This document shows, one piece after another, positions 1 through 8,107 of a stretch of 19,668 bases of DNA. The stretch lies in the NCBI GenBank assembly GCA_024638525.1, contig JAHEKB010000014.1, forward strand, positions 1 through 19,668, given 5' to 3'. Each line of letters begins with the position of its first letter. Position 1 is the first letter of the stretch. The position numbers were made by a program, and so were the translations under genes. The stretch comes from Bacteroidota bacterium. GTDB taxonomy: Bacteria > Bacteroidota > Bacteroidia > NS11-12g > UBA9320. A model generated the notes under the pieces. The model did no database searches. It was given only the letters and a program-made list of their open reading frames with translations, and was not told the DNA's origin.

Positions 1-119
1 ACCAGTAGTACATGAAATGATAAAAGTTGAACTTGGCATTGGCCCATCGATCGCCGGGTACACCAACTGGATCGAGCGACGGCACATTTAATTGTCCTTC
101 GTAAACTTCGGCCACGACA
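1..119. other. unassigned left-edge sequence, possible junction
   Basis: This edge does not encode the PriA N-terminal domain that should lie here. The PriA frame is open from base 2 but closes with TAA at 89-91, and the other two forward frames carry early stops. The forward peptide ends in SIAGYTNWIERRHI. On the minus strand a frame is also open right to the edge, from inside priA, and reads protein-like (for example QLNVPSLDPVGVPGDRW, bases about 46-96). I cannot identify either reading. The stretch could be the end of another gene, a rearrangement point or a chimeric contig end. Confidence 0.4.
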
Positions 120-2020
120 AAGAGAATGAGCCCAAACTCGAAAAACAGATCAGAATTATTGAGAAAATGCGCGAGGAGGATGAGATGCATAAGGTGTTTG
201 ATCAGTTAGAAAAGCGTGCCCCAAAACAACTGGAAGTGCTGATGAGTCTGATTAGCAAGGGGCAGGAAAATTGGGTAGCCACAAACCAATTAAAGAATTT
301 GAGTACAAATGCCATAAAGGCATTGATAACCAAGGGAATACTCGAACAACAAGATGTTGAGGTAAGTAGATTTAAAAGCCACGAATCAGATCTTTCCAGT
401 TTTGTCTTGAGTGCTTTGCAAGAAAAGGCTTTGGAAGAAATAAAGAATTCCTTTTCAGAAGGGAAAAATGCTCTTTTACACGGTATAACGAGCAGCGGAA
501 AGACCCTGGTCTATATGGAATTAATCAAGGCCAGTCTTGCCTTGAAAAAGCAAGTACTCTATTTACTTCCTGAAATTGCTCTCACCTCACAATTGGTTGA
601 AAGGCTAAAGGCCTTTTTTGGAGATCAGCTCATGGTTAGTCACTCAAAGTTTAGCACCAACGAGAGACTAGAGGTTTATTTCAAATGTTTACAAGGAGAG
701 CCGTTGCTCGTGGTTGGTACCCGTTCCTCCCTTTTCCTTCCTTTGACGGAATTGGATCTGATCATCGTAGATGAAGAGCATGAATCCAGCTATAAGCAGT
801 TTGACCCGGCCCCTCGCTTTCACGCCCGTGATTCTGCCCTCTACCTAGCTCGCCTCATGCAAATACCGGTTCTTTTAGGCAGCGCAACACCTTCTATTGA
901 GACCTATTTTAATGCCAAAAACGGCAAGCTCACCCTTATAGAAATGTTGGAGAGACATGACGGTTCTAGCCTGCCTTCCATTGAGCTGATAAACATGTTG
1001 GAACAAAGGCGCCAAAAGCGCAATAAGGGTATTTTCAGCGATGTCTTGCTCAGTGAAATGCAGCATGTTAAATCAGATGGGAAACAAAGCATACTATTTC
1101 AAAACAAGAAAGGCTATGTACCCGTGATTGAATGCACACAGTGTGGATGGACCCCAAAGTGTATCAATTGCGATATCTCATTGACCTACTATAAATTTCA
1201 GAATAATTTGAGATGTCACTATTGCGCATATAGCAGACCGCCCGTCGATCAATGTCCGGCGTGCGGGCACAACGGCCTCGAACTTATAGGCTATGGAACC
1301 GAAAGAATAGAAGACGAATTGAGTATCTATGCCGAAAACTTGAAAACAGATCGCCTGGATTATAACAATACCCGAAGAAAAACAGCTCACAAGAAAATTA
1401 TCGATGCATTTAGCAAGGGTGAATTGGATGTGTTGATTGGAACTCAGATGATAAGTAAAGGACTTGATTTTGACAAGGTTAAGTTGGTAGGAGTCATTAA
1501 TGCTGATCACCTGCTAAACTTTCCTGATTTCAGGGCAAACGAGCGCTCATTTCAACTCATGACGCAAGTTGCCGGAAGAGCAGGAAGGCGAAAAGAGCAG
1601 GGCAAAGTCTATATACAAAGCGGTAGGCCCGAACACCCTGTCTTACAATGGGTAAAGTCTTCTGACTACCAACAATTGTATTCCAATGAACTCGCAGAAA
1701 GAGAAGCCTTCTCCTACCCTCCTTTCAAACGTCTGATCAAACTTACCTACAAACACAAAGATGCCTTGGCGCTGCATAAAGCCGTTCAAACTATCCGACA
1801 GGAACTCCATATGGTCTTCGGCGACCGAATATTGGGTCCGGAAAAGCCTTATGTAAGCAAGATCCGAAATTGGTATCTGATGAATTTTTTATTAAAGATG
1901 GACAACGAAAATTCCGCTATACGCAAAGACAAGGCTCAATTGCAAATGTCCATTGATAAATTGGAAAGAGATAGACAATACAAAGGTCTTCGGTGGACCA
2001 TAGATGTCGACCCAATTTAG
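92..2020 (+). CDS. priA: primosomal helicase PriA (N' protein), N-terminally truncated
   Basis: PriA is a superfamily 2 3'-5' DNA helicase that recognises stalled replication forks and reloads the replisome. The 642-residue frame shows a Walker A motif GITSSGKT (131-138) and a DEEH box (227-230). Eight zinc-binding cysteines follow in four CxxC pairs (C348/C351, C357/C360, C375/C378, C388/C391). The GTERIEDEL segment and the motif VI segment QVAGRAGR (492-499) complete the helicase core. PriA proteins of this phylum usually exceed 800 residues. Here the 3' DNA-binding domain and part of the winged-helix region are missing, and a TAA lies directly before the TTG at 92. That TTG is probably not a natural start; convincing PriA similarity begins near residue 11. 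Either the gene is broken or the window edge is misassembled. The helicase core itself is intact. Confidence 0.9.
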   Translation: MSFVNFGHDKENEPKLEKQIRIIEKMREEDEMHKVFDQLEKRAPKQLEVLMSLISKGQENWVATNQLKNLSTNAIKALITKGILEQQDVEVSRFKSHESDLSSFVLSALQEKALEEIKNSFSEGKNALLHGITSSGKTLVYMELIKASLALKKQVLYLLPEIALTSQLVERLKAFFGDQLMVSHSKFSTNERLEVYFKCLQGEPLLVVGTRSSLFLPLTELDLIIVDEEHESSYKQFDPAPRFHARDSALYLARLMQIPVLLGSATPSIETYFNAKNGKLTLIEMLERHDGSSLPSIELINMLEQRRQKRNKGIFSDVLLSEMQHVKSDGKQSILFQNKKGYVPVIECTQCGWTPKCINCDISLTYYKFQNNLRCHYCAYSRPPVDQCPACGHNGLELIGYGTERIEDELSIYAENLKTDRLDYNNTRRKTAHKKIIDAFSKGELDVLIGTQMISKGLDFDKVKLVGVINADHLLNFPDFRANERSFQLMTQVAGRAGRRKEQGKVYIQSGRPEHPVLQWVKSSDYQQLYSNELAEREAFSYPPFKRLIKLTYKHKDALALHKAVQTIRQELHMVFGDRILGPEKPYVSKIRNWYLMNFLLKMDNENSAIRKDKAQLQMSIDKLERDRQYKGLRWTIDVDPI

Positions 2021-2060
2021 AATGCAACTATTTTGGCATGAAATTGGTTCCTTTGTAGAC

Positions 2061-2426
2061 ATGAGATCATTAACACTTACCGGATTTGCATTGATAGCCG
2101 TATTGGCCATGGCCGCAATTGGACCAAAACCCGTTTTTGAGAAGAAAGGCCTTGAATTCAGAGATGTAAAGTTGGGCGAAGTACTTACCTTCTACTATTA
2201 TTTCACCAACGAAGGTGATCAGGACTTTATCATAGACGGAGTTCACCCCACTTGTGGATGCACAACTCCTGAATGGCCGAAGCAGCCCATTAAGCCGGGA
2301 GCAAGTGGTAAGATCAAAGTGAACTTTGACTCAAAGGATCGCTTGGGATACAATGCCAAAGGTGTAAATATTCATTCCAATGCGGGTGAGATTAATTTGG
2401 TCTTTGAAGTATATGTTGTGGAGTAA
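2061..2426 (+). CDS. exported DUF1573 domain protein
   Basis: This 121-residue protein matches the DUF1573 family, small secreted proteins common in Bacteroidota that adopt an immunoglobulin-like fold. Their function is not established. The ATG at 2061 is preferred over the longer in-frame start at 2004, because 2061 places a hydrophobic signal sequence (residues about 4-20) at the N-terminus, while 2004 would overlap the end of priA. The family hallmark is the segment PTCGCTTPEW (63-72) followed by PIKPGASGKIKVNFD. The C-terminus is complete. The gene starts 40 bases after priA and its TAA shares a base with the ATG of the next gene (TAATG), so translation of the two is probably coupled. Confidence 0.85.
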   Translation: MRSLTLTGFALIAVLAMAAIGPKPVFEKKGLEFRDVKLGEVLTFYYYFTNEGDQDFIIDGVHPTCGCTTPEWPKQPIKPGASGKIKVNFDSKDRLGYNAKGVNIHSNAGEINLVFEVYVVE

Positions 2427-2944
2427 TGCAGAGCTCCTATTTGGCTTCAATAACAGACCGTTTCCAGTATTATAAAAGCCTTGGCGAAAAAGCCATGGCA
2501 CAACTTTCAGAAGAAGAGATCTTCCGCAAGATTGACCCATACAGTAACAGCATAGCTGTTATTGTTAAACACCTTTGGGGCAATATGAGATCGAGATGGA
2601 CAGATTTTTTGTCCTCGGATGGCGAAAAGGAATGGCGCAATAGAGAAACTGAATTTGACAACGACCTCAGCGGTATCAATGAGCTCACAAGCAAATGGGA
2701 AGAAGGTTGGGAAATTTTGTTTCACGCCATTAGACAACTCTCAGAAGATCAATTGGAGAGTATAGTAAAAATCAGGAATGAAGACCATACAGTGATAGAA
2801 GCCATCAATCGACAATTGGCACACTATTCTTACCACATTGGACAAATGGTATATGTTGCTAGAATGATCAAAGGCGAGAACTGGCAGTCCTTGTCCATAC
2901 CCAAAGGTGGGTCAGAAAACTTCAATAAAAAGATGTTCACTTAG
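2426..2944 (+). CDS. DUF1572 family protein (DinB/YfiT-like four-helix fold)
   Basis: The 172 residues resemble DUF1572, part of the DinB/YfiT-like superfamily of four-helix-bundle proteins that often bind a divalent metal and may carry out thiol-dependent transfers. Three histidines sit where the superfamily places its metal ligands: H49 in IVKHLWGNM and H133 and H137 in LAHYSYHIGQ. Residues after H49 (NMRSRWTDFL) and the stretch to QMVYVARM are typical of the family. No signal peptide is visible, so it should be cytoplasmic. The start overlaps the stop of the DUF1573 gene. The gene converges on the ZIP transporter gene with only two bases between the stops, leaving no room for a separate terminator. 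The substrate is unknown. Confidence 0.8.
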   Translation: MQSSYLASITDRFQYYKSLGEKAMAQLSEEEIFRKIDPYSNSIAVIVKHLWGNMRSRWTDFLSSDGEKEWRNRETEFDNDLSGINELTSKWEEGWEILFHAIRQLSEDQLESIVKIRNEDHTVIEAINRQLAHYSYHIGQMVYVARMIKGENWQSLSIPKGGSENFNKKMFT

Positions 2945-2946
2945 TC

Positions 2947-3666
2947 TTAGTGACTGTGAATATTCATAACAGCCAGAGCTAATCCCAAACCTATAGCAAT
3001 GGCGAGCAATTTGTACTTGCTGTATTTGTGACTTTCAGTATTCTCAAATAGAATGGTGGTCGAGATATGCAAAAACACTCCGATGACCACCGCCATAATG
3101 GTATGTATCAATGTCTCCATTTCCTTCATTTGATTTCCAATCAATAGTCCGACGGGTACCATGGCGGCATAAATGATCAACCAAACCAGATTGTTCCTCG
3201 AACTTCTCTTGGTGCCACTTTTCAGGATTAAAGCTAGAGCAAATGCAGCGGGCATTTCGTGTAACCCTATGGCATAAAGCAAATTGAGTTGAGAGCCTTT
3301 GCTGAAAACCTCACCACCCAATCCGACTCCCTCAAGGCAAGCATGCAATGCAAGAGCAATAAAAACGCTCAATGGAAATCTGCGCTCAAACTCATGAAAG
3401 TGTAAATGCCCATGTTCTATACCCTTGGAGAAATAATCCATAATGATCTGTAAGAAAAATCCACCCAGAACAAAGTATCCAGCCTTGTGGCCCATTTCTT
3501 CATAGACCTCTGGTATGAGATTCAAAATTGTAATGGAAATCAAGAATGAACCTCCAAATGCCAAAAAGATCTTCAGCTCCTTTACCCTTTCGCGGCTTAC
3601 CTTTAGCCCTATGATTGCGCCAGCCAAAGGCATGGCAAAAAGAAGCAGTAACCACCACCATTGCAT
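2947..3666 (-). CDS. ZIP family divalent metal transporter
   Basis: A 239-residue integral membrane protein with about eight hydrophobic segments, as expected for ZIP transporters, which bring zinc, iron or related metals into the cytoplasm. The two family signature helices are present: HACLEGVGLG (108-117) with H108 and E112, and GLHEMPAAFA (134-143) with H136 and E137. These residues correspond to the binuclear metal site. A histidine-rich loop, HGHLHFH (85-91), lies between membrane segments and may collect metal. The protein ends in HSH. The gene is last in a minus-strand run and starts 34 bases after the helicase stop, so it may be cotranscribed. The metal cannot be told from sequence. 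No metal-regulator operator was recognised. Confidence 0.88.
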   Translation of the reverse strand: MQWWWLLLLFAMPLAGAIIGLKVSRERVKELKIFLAFGGSFLISITILNLIPEVYEEMGHKAGYFVLGGFFLQIIMDYFSKGIEHGHLHFHEFERRFPLSVFIALALHACLEGVGLGGEVFSKGSQLNLLYAIGLHEMPAAFALALILKSGTKRSSRNNLVWLIIYAAMVPVGLLIGNQMKEMETLIHTIMAVVIGVFLHISTTILFENTESHKYSKYKLLAIAIGLGLALAVMNIHSH

Positions 3667-3700
3667 TTGGCAAATTTAAGCCCTTGTCACTAGCATCAAA

Positions 3701-5413
3701 CTACAGTTTGTTGTCCAGTGTTAAAAAGACCAAAGCCAGCTTGATGTCTTCGTACAACAATTGCTTTTTCAATGCGCTGTGTAAGGCCGACAATTTGATC
3801 TTGCCATCCGTTCCCAAATCTGCTTTACGCCCCTTGTTCATTAGTTCTTGGTGAACAGATTTCACAGCAGAAATGATTTGTTCAGGTGGTCTGTAGCCGC
3901 TGAGATCAATTTCAGGCATGTCTTCAGCGATTTTCCCTATATGCGCTTTGATGGTTGCAGAACTATATCCGCGTTCAACCACAATTTCAGCAAGAGACAT
4001 TTTATCTCTAATTAGCTCTGAGGTAATTTCCACACTGCTCTTCTTTTGCAGCTTTTGACGTTTTTTGTCTTTGCCTTTTGCCATTTCAGAGGGGTCAGTA
4101 GTTCCACCTGATCTGAGAATATGTTGTTCATAGTGCGCACTTAAATCCTCTTCATCCCATTCCCGATCCGCCTCATCACTGAGTTGCTGAAAGCGCAGAT
4201 CAGCCTTTGCAGCTAAAGAATTCACTTCCAAAGACATGCGATTCATGCCCAATAGCCTTAATCCTTCCAGCTCCTTCAATCGTGATAATGCCACATATCC
4301 CTGACCGCGCTCAAAGGTGCGACTCAAATCCATCTCCGCAGCCTCTAATGTCATACCTTGACTTTTGTGGACCGTAATTGCCCATGCCAAGCGCAAGGGG
4401 ACCTGTTCAAATTGAACCAACATCTTACCCTTTTCATCATTGATTGACCAAAGCTCTGGTTCCGCTTTGATTTTGCGCTTATCGCTGAGCTGAACAATTG
4501 GCCAGTCTTCATCCTTGTCAAAGTCAACCACCACACCCAAGGAACCGTTCATAAAACCTTTGTCGTGATTGTTTTTTAAGAACATCACCTTTGCTCCTTT
4601 CTTCAACACGAGTTTCTCAGGTACTATCAGCGATTTCACAAAAGCGTCCATCATCTTTTGATTGCCCTTCTTCTCGGCAAAAAAGGTCTCTGTTTCCCCT
4701 TCTATTTTGGCCAGCTCCTCATTGTTGATTGAATCTACATCTGCATTATGCGTATATAATTTTGTCGGCTCTATGGCGATGTCTTGATATTTAGCTTCCT
4801 GCAGCATATCTACCGTAAAGGGTGATATCTCTTGAGATCTAATCTCATTTAGGATATCATTCAAACTATTTTTTGATTGGCGATGCTGCTCGGTTAAATA
4901 ACAGATAATAGGCGAAGCTTCTAACCAAGCCTTGGACATGAACGCAAATTTGTCTCTATTGCTCTCCTGAGTTTTACTTATTGGAGGCAATTGAAAGAAA
5001 TCACCAGCGAATACCACCTGCATTCCACCAAAGGGTCGAGCGTCTTTCTTAATGAATTTCAAAACTTGATTGACCATATCCAGCTGACGCCTGTGTAACA
5101 TGGAAATCTCGTCGATAATTAATATATGGGTTTTATCAATATGCTTGGTCAGGTATTTCTTGGTGGCTAGCGCTCGTAGGTCTGCATGGCTCAAAGAATC
5201 CTTTATTCCTATTCCACTCCAAGAATGGATGGTAGTACCACTCATATGGGTTGCCGCGATCCCTGTGCTCGCGGTTACGGCTACCGGCACTCTGTGCTCT
5301 TCCAAATATGCAATGAACTTGTTCAAAGTATAGGTCTTTCCCGCTCCCGCTGATCCCGTGAGAAAGACATTTTTACCTGCTTTTAAAATAGAAAGGGCTT
5401 TCTCTTGAAACAC
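3701..5413 (-). CDS. Pif1/RecD-like superfamily 1 helicase with C-terminal HTH domain
   Basis: A superfamily 1B DNA helicase of the Pif1/RecD-like group, probably 5'-3', acting in repair, recombination or replication restart. With the start chosen here the protein is 570 residues. It has Walker A GSAGAGKT (20-27), Walker B LIIDEISM (98-105), motif III GDFFQLPP (137-144), and late motifs in ITVHKSQGMTLE and GQGYVALSR. A lysine-rich linker leads to a C-terminal helix-turn-helix region resembling HTH_40, found at the end of related Bacteroidota helicases. The frame is open back to 5548 with a TTG-type start, but the GTG at 5413 overlaps the upstream stop as TAGTG, a usual coupling arrangement, and no ATG is available nearby. 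The upstream peptide containing NPFKYQD looks helicase-like, so the start is not certain. Confidence 0.88.
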   Translation of the reverse strand: MFQEKALSILKAGKNVFLTGSAGAGKTYTLNKFIAYLEEHRVPVAVTASTGIAATHMSGTTIHSWSGIGIKDSLSHADLRALATKKYLTKHIDKTHILIIDEISMLHRRQLDMVNQVLKFIKKDARPFGGMQVVFAGDFFQLPPISKTQESNRDKFAFMSKAWLEASPIICYLTEQHRQSKNSLNDILNEIRSQEISPFTVDMLQEAKYQDIAIEPTKLYTHNADVDSINNEELAKIEGETETFFAEKKGNQKMMDAFVKSLIVPEKLVLKKGAKVMFLKNNHDKGFMNGSLGVVVDFDKDEDWPIVQLSDKRKIKAEPELWSINDEKGKMLVQFEQVPLRLAWAITVHKSQGMTLEAAEMDLSRTFERGQGYVALSRLKELEGLRLLGMNRMSLEVNSLAAKADLRFQQLSDEADREWDEEDLSAHYEQHILRSGGTTDPSEMAKGKDKKRQKLQKKSSVEITSELIRDKMSLAEIVVERGYSSATIKAHIGKIAEDMPEIDLSGYRPPEQIISAVKSVHQELMNKGRKADLGTDGKIKLSALHSALKKQLLYEDIKLALVFLTLDNKL

Positions 5414-5979
5414 TAAGTCTTGATACTTAAACGGGTTAAATAAAGCATGAGATGACCTATCAGTAAGCCGGCAAGTGCACCTATTATTACATCTAAGGGG
5501 AAATGTACACCAACGTAAACTTGAGCAAAAGCAATGCTCGCAGCCCATAGGTAGAAGATATAGTTAAAACCCACCCAATGATTCAGCTGTCTAAAAAACC
5601 AGCTAAAGAAAACAGCAATGGCAAAATGGTTGGTAGCATGGGCAGAGATAAAACTGTAACCACTTCCACACGGAACCAAAGGCCTAATTAAATTTTTCAA
5701 TCCTGGATCATTACAGGGTCTGAGCCGTTCAATACTCTCTTTGACCCAAGTGGCACTGAATTGATCGGCTAAGAGTACGGTTAAGACCAAACCCGCGATA
5801 AGAATAATAGATTGCAATTTGAACTTCCGTATGGCAAAGACGAGAAATATAATGTAGAGGGGTATCCAGCTGTATTTATTCCTCACCAGTGGCATGAAAT
5901 GGTCAAAGAAGTTATTTGCCATGCCAAGATGAATGCTTTTAAATGCTTCTGTATCCCAAGATATTAATTGCTCTATCAT
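5413..5979 (-). CDS. PAP2 family membrane phosphatase
   Basis: A 188-residue multi-span membrane protein of the PAP2 superfamily, which dephosphorylates lipid phosphates such as phosphatidic acid, phosphatidylglycerol phosphate or undecaprenyl pyrophosphate. Motif 1 is KESIERLRP (80-88), motif 2 is SAHATNHFA (112-120) with catalytic H114, and motif 3 is VYVGVHFPLD (154-163) with nucleophile H159 and D163. Motif 3 has Q153 where the classical consensus has arginine, a change I believe is common in Bacteroidota members. About five hydrophobic helices are visible. The gene overlaps the methyltransferase gene by four bases (ATGA) and the helicase start by one base, so the three are very probably one transcript. 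A role in undecaprenyl phosphate recycling is possible but cannot be shown from sequence. Confidence 0.85.
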   Translation of the reverse strand: MIEQLISWDTEAFKSIHLGMANNFFDHFMPLVRNKYSWIPLYIIFLVFAIRKFKLQSIILIAGLVLTVLLADQFSATWVKESIERLRPCNDPGLKNLIRPLVPCGSGYSFISAHATNHFAIAVFFSWFFRQLNHWVGFNYIFYLWAASIAFAQVYVGVHFPLDVIIGALAGLLIGHLMLYLTRLSIKT

Positions 5980-6710
5980 TTGCTTGCCAATACGATCAAT
6001 CTATCTGAATTATCACTATTGAATGTTTTGAGATCATAAGACCCAAAAACCGCGGAGATCTCAAATCCAATGCGCTTAAACATAGCCAATAGATCATCCT
6101 TGCTGAAGGCCCTGACTCTCTCCTCGTAATACTGCTTTTCACCTTCAGCCTCAAATGAGATGCTATTGATCAAATAGCCATCGGCAATTCTTTTATTTAA
6201 GCTAAAGGCAATGCCATCTACTACCCTCTCTTGAGTTGGTTCGGTATTTTGCTTTACCCATTCAATGTTCAGAAAATCCAGAATCATTTTAGCTCCTGGA
6301 TTCATAGAGTGGTAACAATTGGTTAAGGTATCCAGATGCTCTTTATCAGATGGAAAATAGCCAAAACTGGTGAACAGGTTACAAATGAGGTCGAAATTCT
6401 GCCACGGAAATGGATCTCTCATATCATGGCGCTTAAAATGCAAAGAGGGCTCACTTAGCTCGATAGCTGCCTGGATGTTGTTTGAACTGTAGTCCAATCC
6501 ATAGACCTCATAACCCAATTTAGATAGGACCCTACTGTGCCTGCCTCTGCCGCAAGCTAGGTCCAATACCTTACCAGCCTCTGGTACTTCAGCTGTCCTG
6601 ACCAGTGCCTTCAAGAAGGCCTCAGCCTCAGATTCATCCCTATGACTGTATAATTGATGATAATATGGACTGTCAAACCAATGTTCAAACCATTGCTCGG
6701 CCATATGCAA
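5976..6710 (-). CDS. class I SAM-dependent methyltransferase
   Basis: A 244-residue cytoplasmic protein with the Rossmann-fold SAM-binding motif VLDLACGRGRHS (48-59), then the acidic motif II residue D73 in VYGLDYS, and a motif IV-like segment around DLICNLFTSFGYF (107-119). The N-terminal pattern WFEHWFDSPYYHQLY is characteristic of a conserved bacterial group of uncharacterised methyltransferases. The second in-frame ATG, two codons downstream at 6704, is an equally good start. It is the first gene of a minus-strand run that continues into PAP2, helicase and ZIP genes. The methyl acceptor is unknown. Confidence 0.85.
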   Translation of the reverse strand: MHMAEQWFEHWFDSPYYHQLYSHRDESEAEAFLKALVRTAEVPEAGKVLDLACGRGRHSRVLSKLGYEVYGLDYSSNNIQAAIELSEPSLHFKRHDMRDPFPWQNFDLICNLFTSFGYFPSDKEHLDTLTNCYHSMNPGAKMILDFLNIEWVKQNTEPTQERVVDGIAFSLNKRIADGYLINSISFEAEGEKQYYEERVRAFSKDDLLAMFKRIGFEISAVFGSYDLKTFNSDNSDRLIVLASK

Positions 6711-6787
6711 ACTTATCTTTTTGGTAGAGAAAATAATAGGCTATGACCATGTTCAAACTCCATCTGTAAGAAATCTTTTAACTTTTG

Positions 6788-6813
6788 TGTAACTTAATCC
6801 GAATTAGGCCGTA
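6788..6813 (+). promoter_or_regulatory. candidate ECF-type promoter for the sigma factor operon
   Basis: Upstream of the sigma gene lies TGTAAC (6788-6793), then a 16-base spacer, then CGTA (6810-6813). A -35 element containing AAC and a -10 element containing CGT at this spacing are typical of promoters read by ECF sigma factors, many of which transcribe their own operon. The ATG follows at 6831, giving a short leader. The housekeeping Bacteroidota -7 box TAnnTTTG was not found cleanly here. This is a pattern match only. Confidence 0.4.
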
Positions 6814-6830
6814 CAACAGTCAACCAGCTG

Positions 6831-7316
6831 ATGAACACCAAAGAGTATAATCAATGTGTGAATTTGTATTCAGATGGGATCTTTCGCTTCATCCTGAAGA
6901 ACATGGGAGATCGATTTGAAGCTGAGAACATTGTTCAGAACACCTTTGAGAAACTCTGGATCAGAAAGCAGGATGTTAAAATGGAAACGGCAAAATCATA
7001 TCTATTTAAAGTTGCTTATAACAATATGATCGACGTGATCAGAAAAAACAAGCGACAAACCAGCCTTGATGTTGCATTTGATGTCGCTGCGGAAGACCAC
7101 CAATATAGCGACCTCACGGAGTGGGTGAGAAAAGCAGTGAACAAATTGCCTACAAAGCAAAAAACGGCGATCACTCTAAGAGATTTTGAAGGATACGATT
7201 ACAAGAGTATTGGTGAGATTACTGGGATGACTGAATCTCAAGTTAAAGTGAATATTTTCAGGGCTAGGAAATACATAAAGAACTATATAAGCCAATTGGA
7301 ACCATCATTATTATGA
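6831..7316 (+). CDS. ECF-type RNA polymerase sigma factor
   Basis: A 161-residue sigma-70 family protein with only regions 2 and 4, the definition of ECF sigma factors. Region 2 spans about 10-73, including NIVQNTFEKLWIRK and the -10 recognition helix SYLFKVAYNNMIDVIRK. Region 4 spans about 100-150 and includes LPTKQKTAITLRDFEGYDY and the recognition helix GMTESQVKVNIFRARKYI. Length is normal for the class. Its TGA overlaps the ATG of the next gene, which looks like a membrane anti-sigma factor, so the sigma is probably held at the inner membrane until a signal arrives. A candidate self-recognised promoter lies 18 bases before the start. The signal and regulon are unknown, but the operon content suggests the envelope. 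Confidence 0.92.
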   Translation: MNTKEYNQCVNLYSDGIFRFILKNMGDRFEAENIVQNTFEKLWIRKQDVKMETAKSYLFKVAYNNMIDVIRKNKRQTSLDVAFDVAAEDHQYSDLTEWVRKAVNKLPTKQKTAITLRDFEGYDYKSIGEITGMTESQVKVNIFRARKYIKNYISQLEPSLL

Positions 7317-8104
7317 GATTGACTAAAGACAATTATGAACTCATCATGTTCGACCTTCTAGAAGGCAATATCCCCGAAGGGGAAGTGGATGCCATAGTGC
7401 AACAGATCGATCAAGATGAGTTCTTGAGAAGAGAATGGGAACTATTCCAGGCCACTGTGGTTCAGCCTGAGCAAGAAATAGTCTACACCCAGAAAGATGA
7501 TTTAATCAAATCTGAGCGCAAGATCATCCCAATGGGTGGTTGGATCACTATTGGAGTGGCTGCTTCACTATTTTTAGGTTTGATTGTTTTCTCACCATGG
7601 AAACAAGATCTCACCGAGATTGCTGGAGAGCTGCCTGTAGAGGAGATCACAGCGCCAACTCAGGCCGAAGGAACTACTCCCATTATTGCAGATGCTGAAG
7701 AAATGCCAAGGGATGTTCAAGATGCCTTGGTGAATGACCTTCCAGAACGCAGAGCTATCCTTCCGGTGCATCATAAGGCTGAGCAGGAAGAGGCAGAACT
7801 GCCGACACCCTATTCTGCAGAGCTCATTGTAACCGACCTGAACAGCAAGACCAGTACGGAAGGATTAGCAGCCTATAGTTTAGATTTTGAAAGCCCTGAT
7901 TATGTGGCAACTACAAGAAATATTGATACAGATGTAACTTCTAATCAACTAGAGCGTATGACAGGTAAAGCAACCATGACCATGCGCAAACTTTCAAAAC
8001 CAGAAGTGAGGTTCAAGCCAGATTGGGAGAATCGCCGATTCGACCTTGAAGTTGAGACTTACGGTTACCATGCCATGGCCAGTGTAAGCCCATTTAACAA
8101 ATAA
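7313..8104 (+). CDS. putative transmembrane anti-sigma factor
   Basis: A 263-residue protein with a cytoplasmic N-terminal region of about 75 residues, one membrane helix (about 76-94, GWITIGVAASLFLGLIVF) and a periplasmic region of about 165 residues. The N-terminus, NYELIMFDLLEGNIPEGEVD with following LRREWELFQ, has the pattern seen in many Bacteroidota anti-sigma factors encoded directly after their ECF sigma. The ATG overlaps the sigma stop codon (ATGA), which favours equal synthesis of the pair. The periplasmic part is rich in acidic residues, proline and threonine and has no domain I recognise. It would be the natural sensor or protease target. No zinc-binding HxxxCxxC motif is present. 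The assignment rests on position and topology more than on sequence identity. Confidence 0.75.
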   Translation: MRLTKDNYELIMFDLLEGNIPEGEVDAIVQQIDQDEFLRREWELFQATVVQPEQEIVYTQKDDLIKSERKIIPMGGWITIGVAASLFLGLIVFSPWKQDLTEIAGELPVEEITAPTQAEGTTPIIADAEEMPRDVQDALVNDLPERRAILPVHHKAEQEEAELPTPYSAELIVTDLNSKTSTEGLAAYSLDFESPDYVATTRNIDTDVTSNQLERMTGKATMTMRKLSKPEVRFKPDWENRRFDLEVETYGYHAMASVSPFNK

Positions 8105-8107
8105 GAC

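Noticed and set aside
2004..2060. Longer start for the DUF1573 protein
   Set aside because: It would overlap the end of priA and put 19 polar residues ahead of a clear signal peptide; the ATG at 2061 fits an exported protein.
2930..2965. Short inverted repeat (CACT/AGTG) between the converging DUF1572 and ZIP genes
   Set aside because: The four-base stem is too weak to call a terminator and it overlaps coding sequence.
5414..5548. Longer N-terminus for the Pif1-like helicase
   Set aside because: The first 34 residues are Cys-rich and arise from the PAP2 gene read in another frame, and the TTG-type start has no support. The short NPFKYQD piece just before 5413 keeps some doubt.
6711..6787. 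Housekeeping -7 boxes in the divergent region before the sigma gene
   Set aside because: TATCTTTTTG and TAACTTTTG are near the TAnnTTTG consensus but have one or two extra T residues, and no paired TTG was found.
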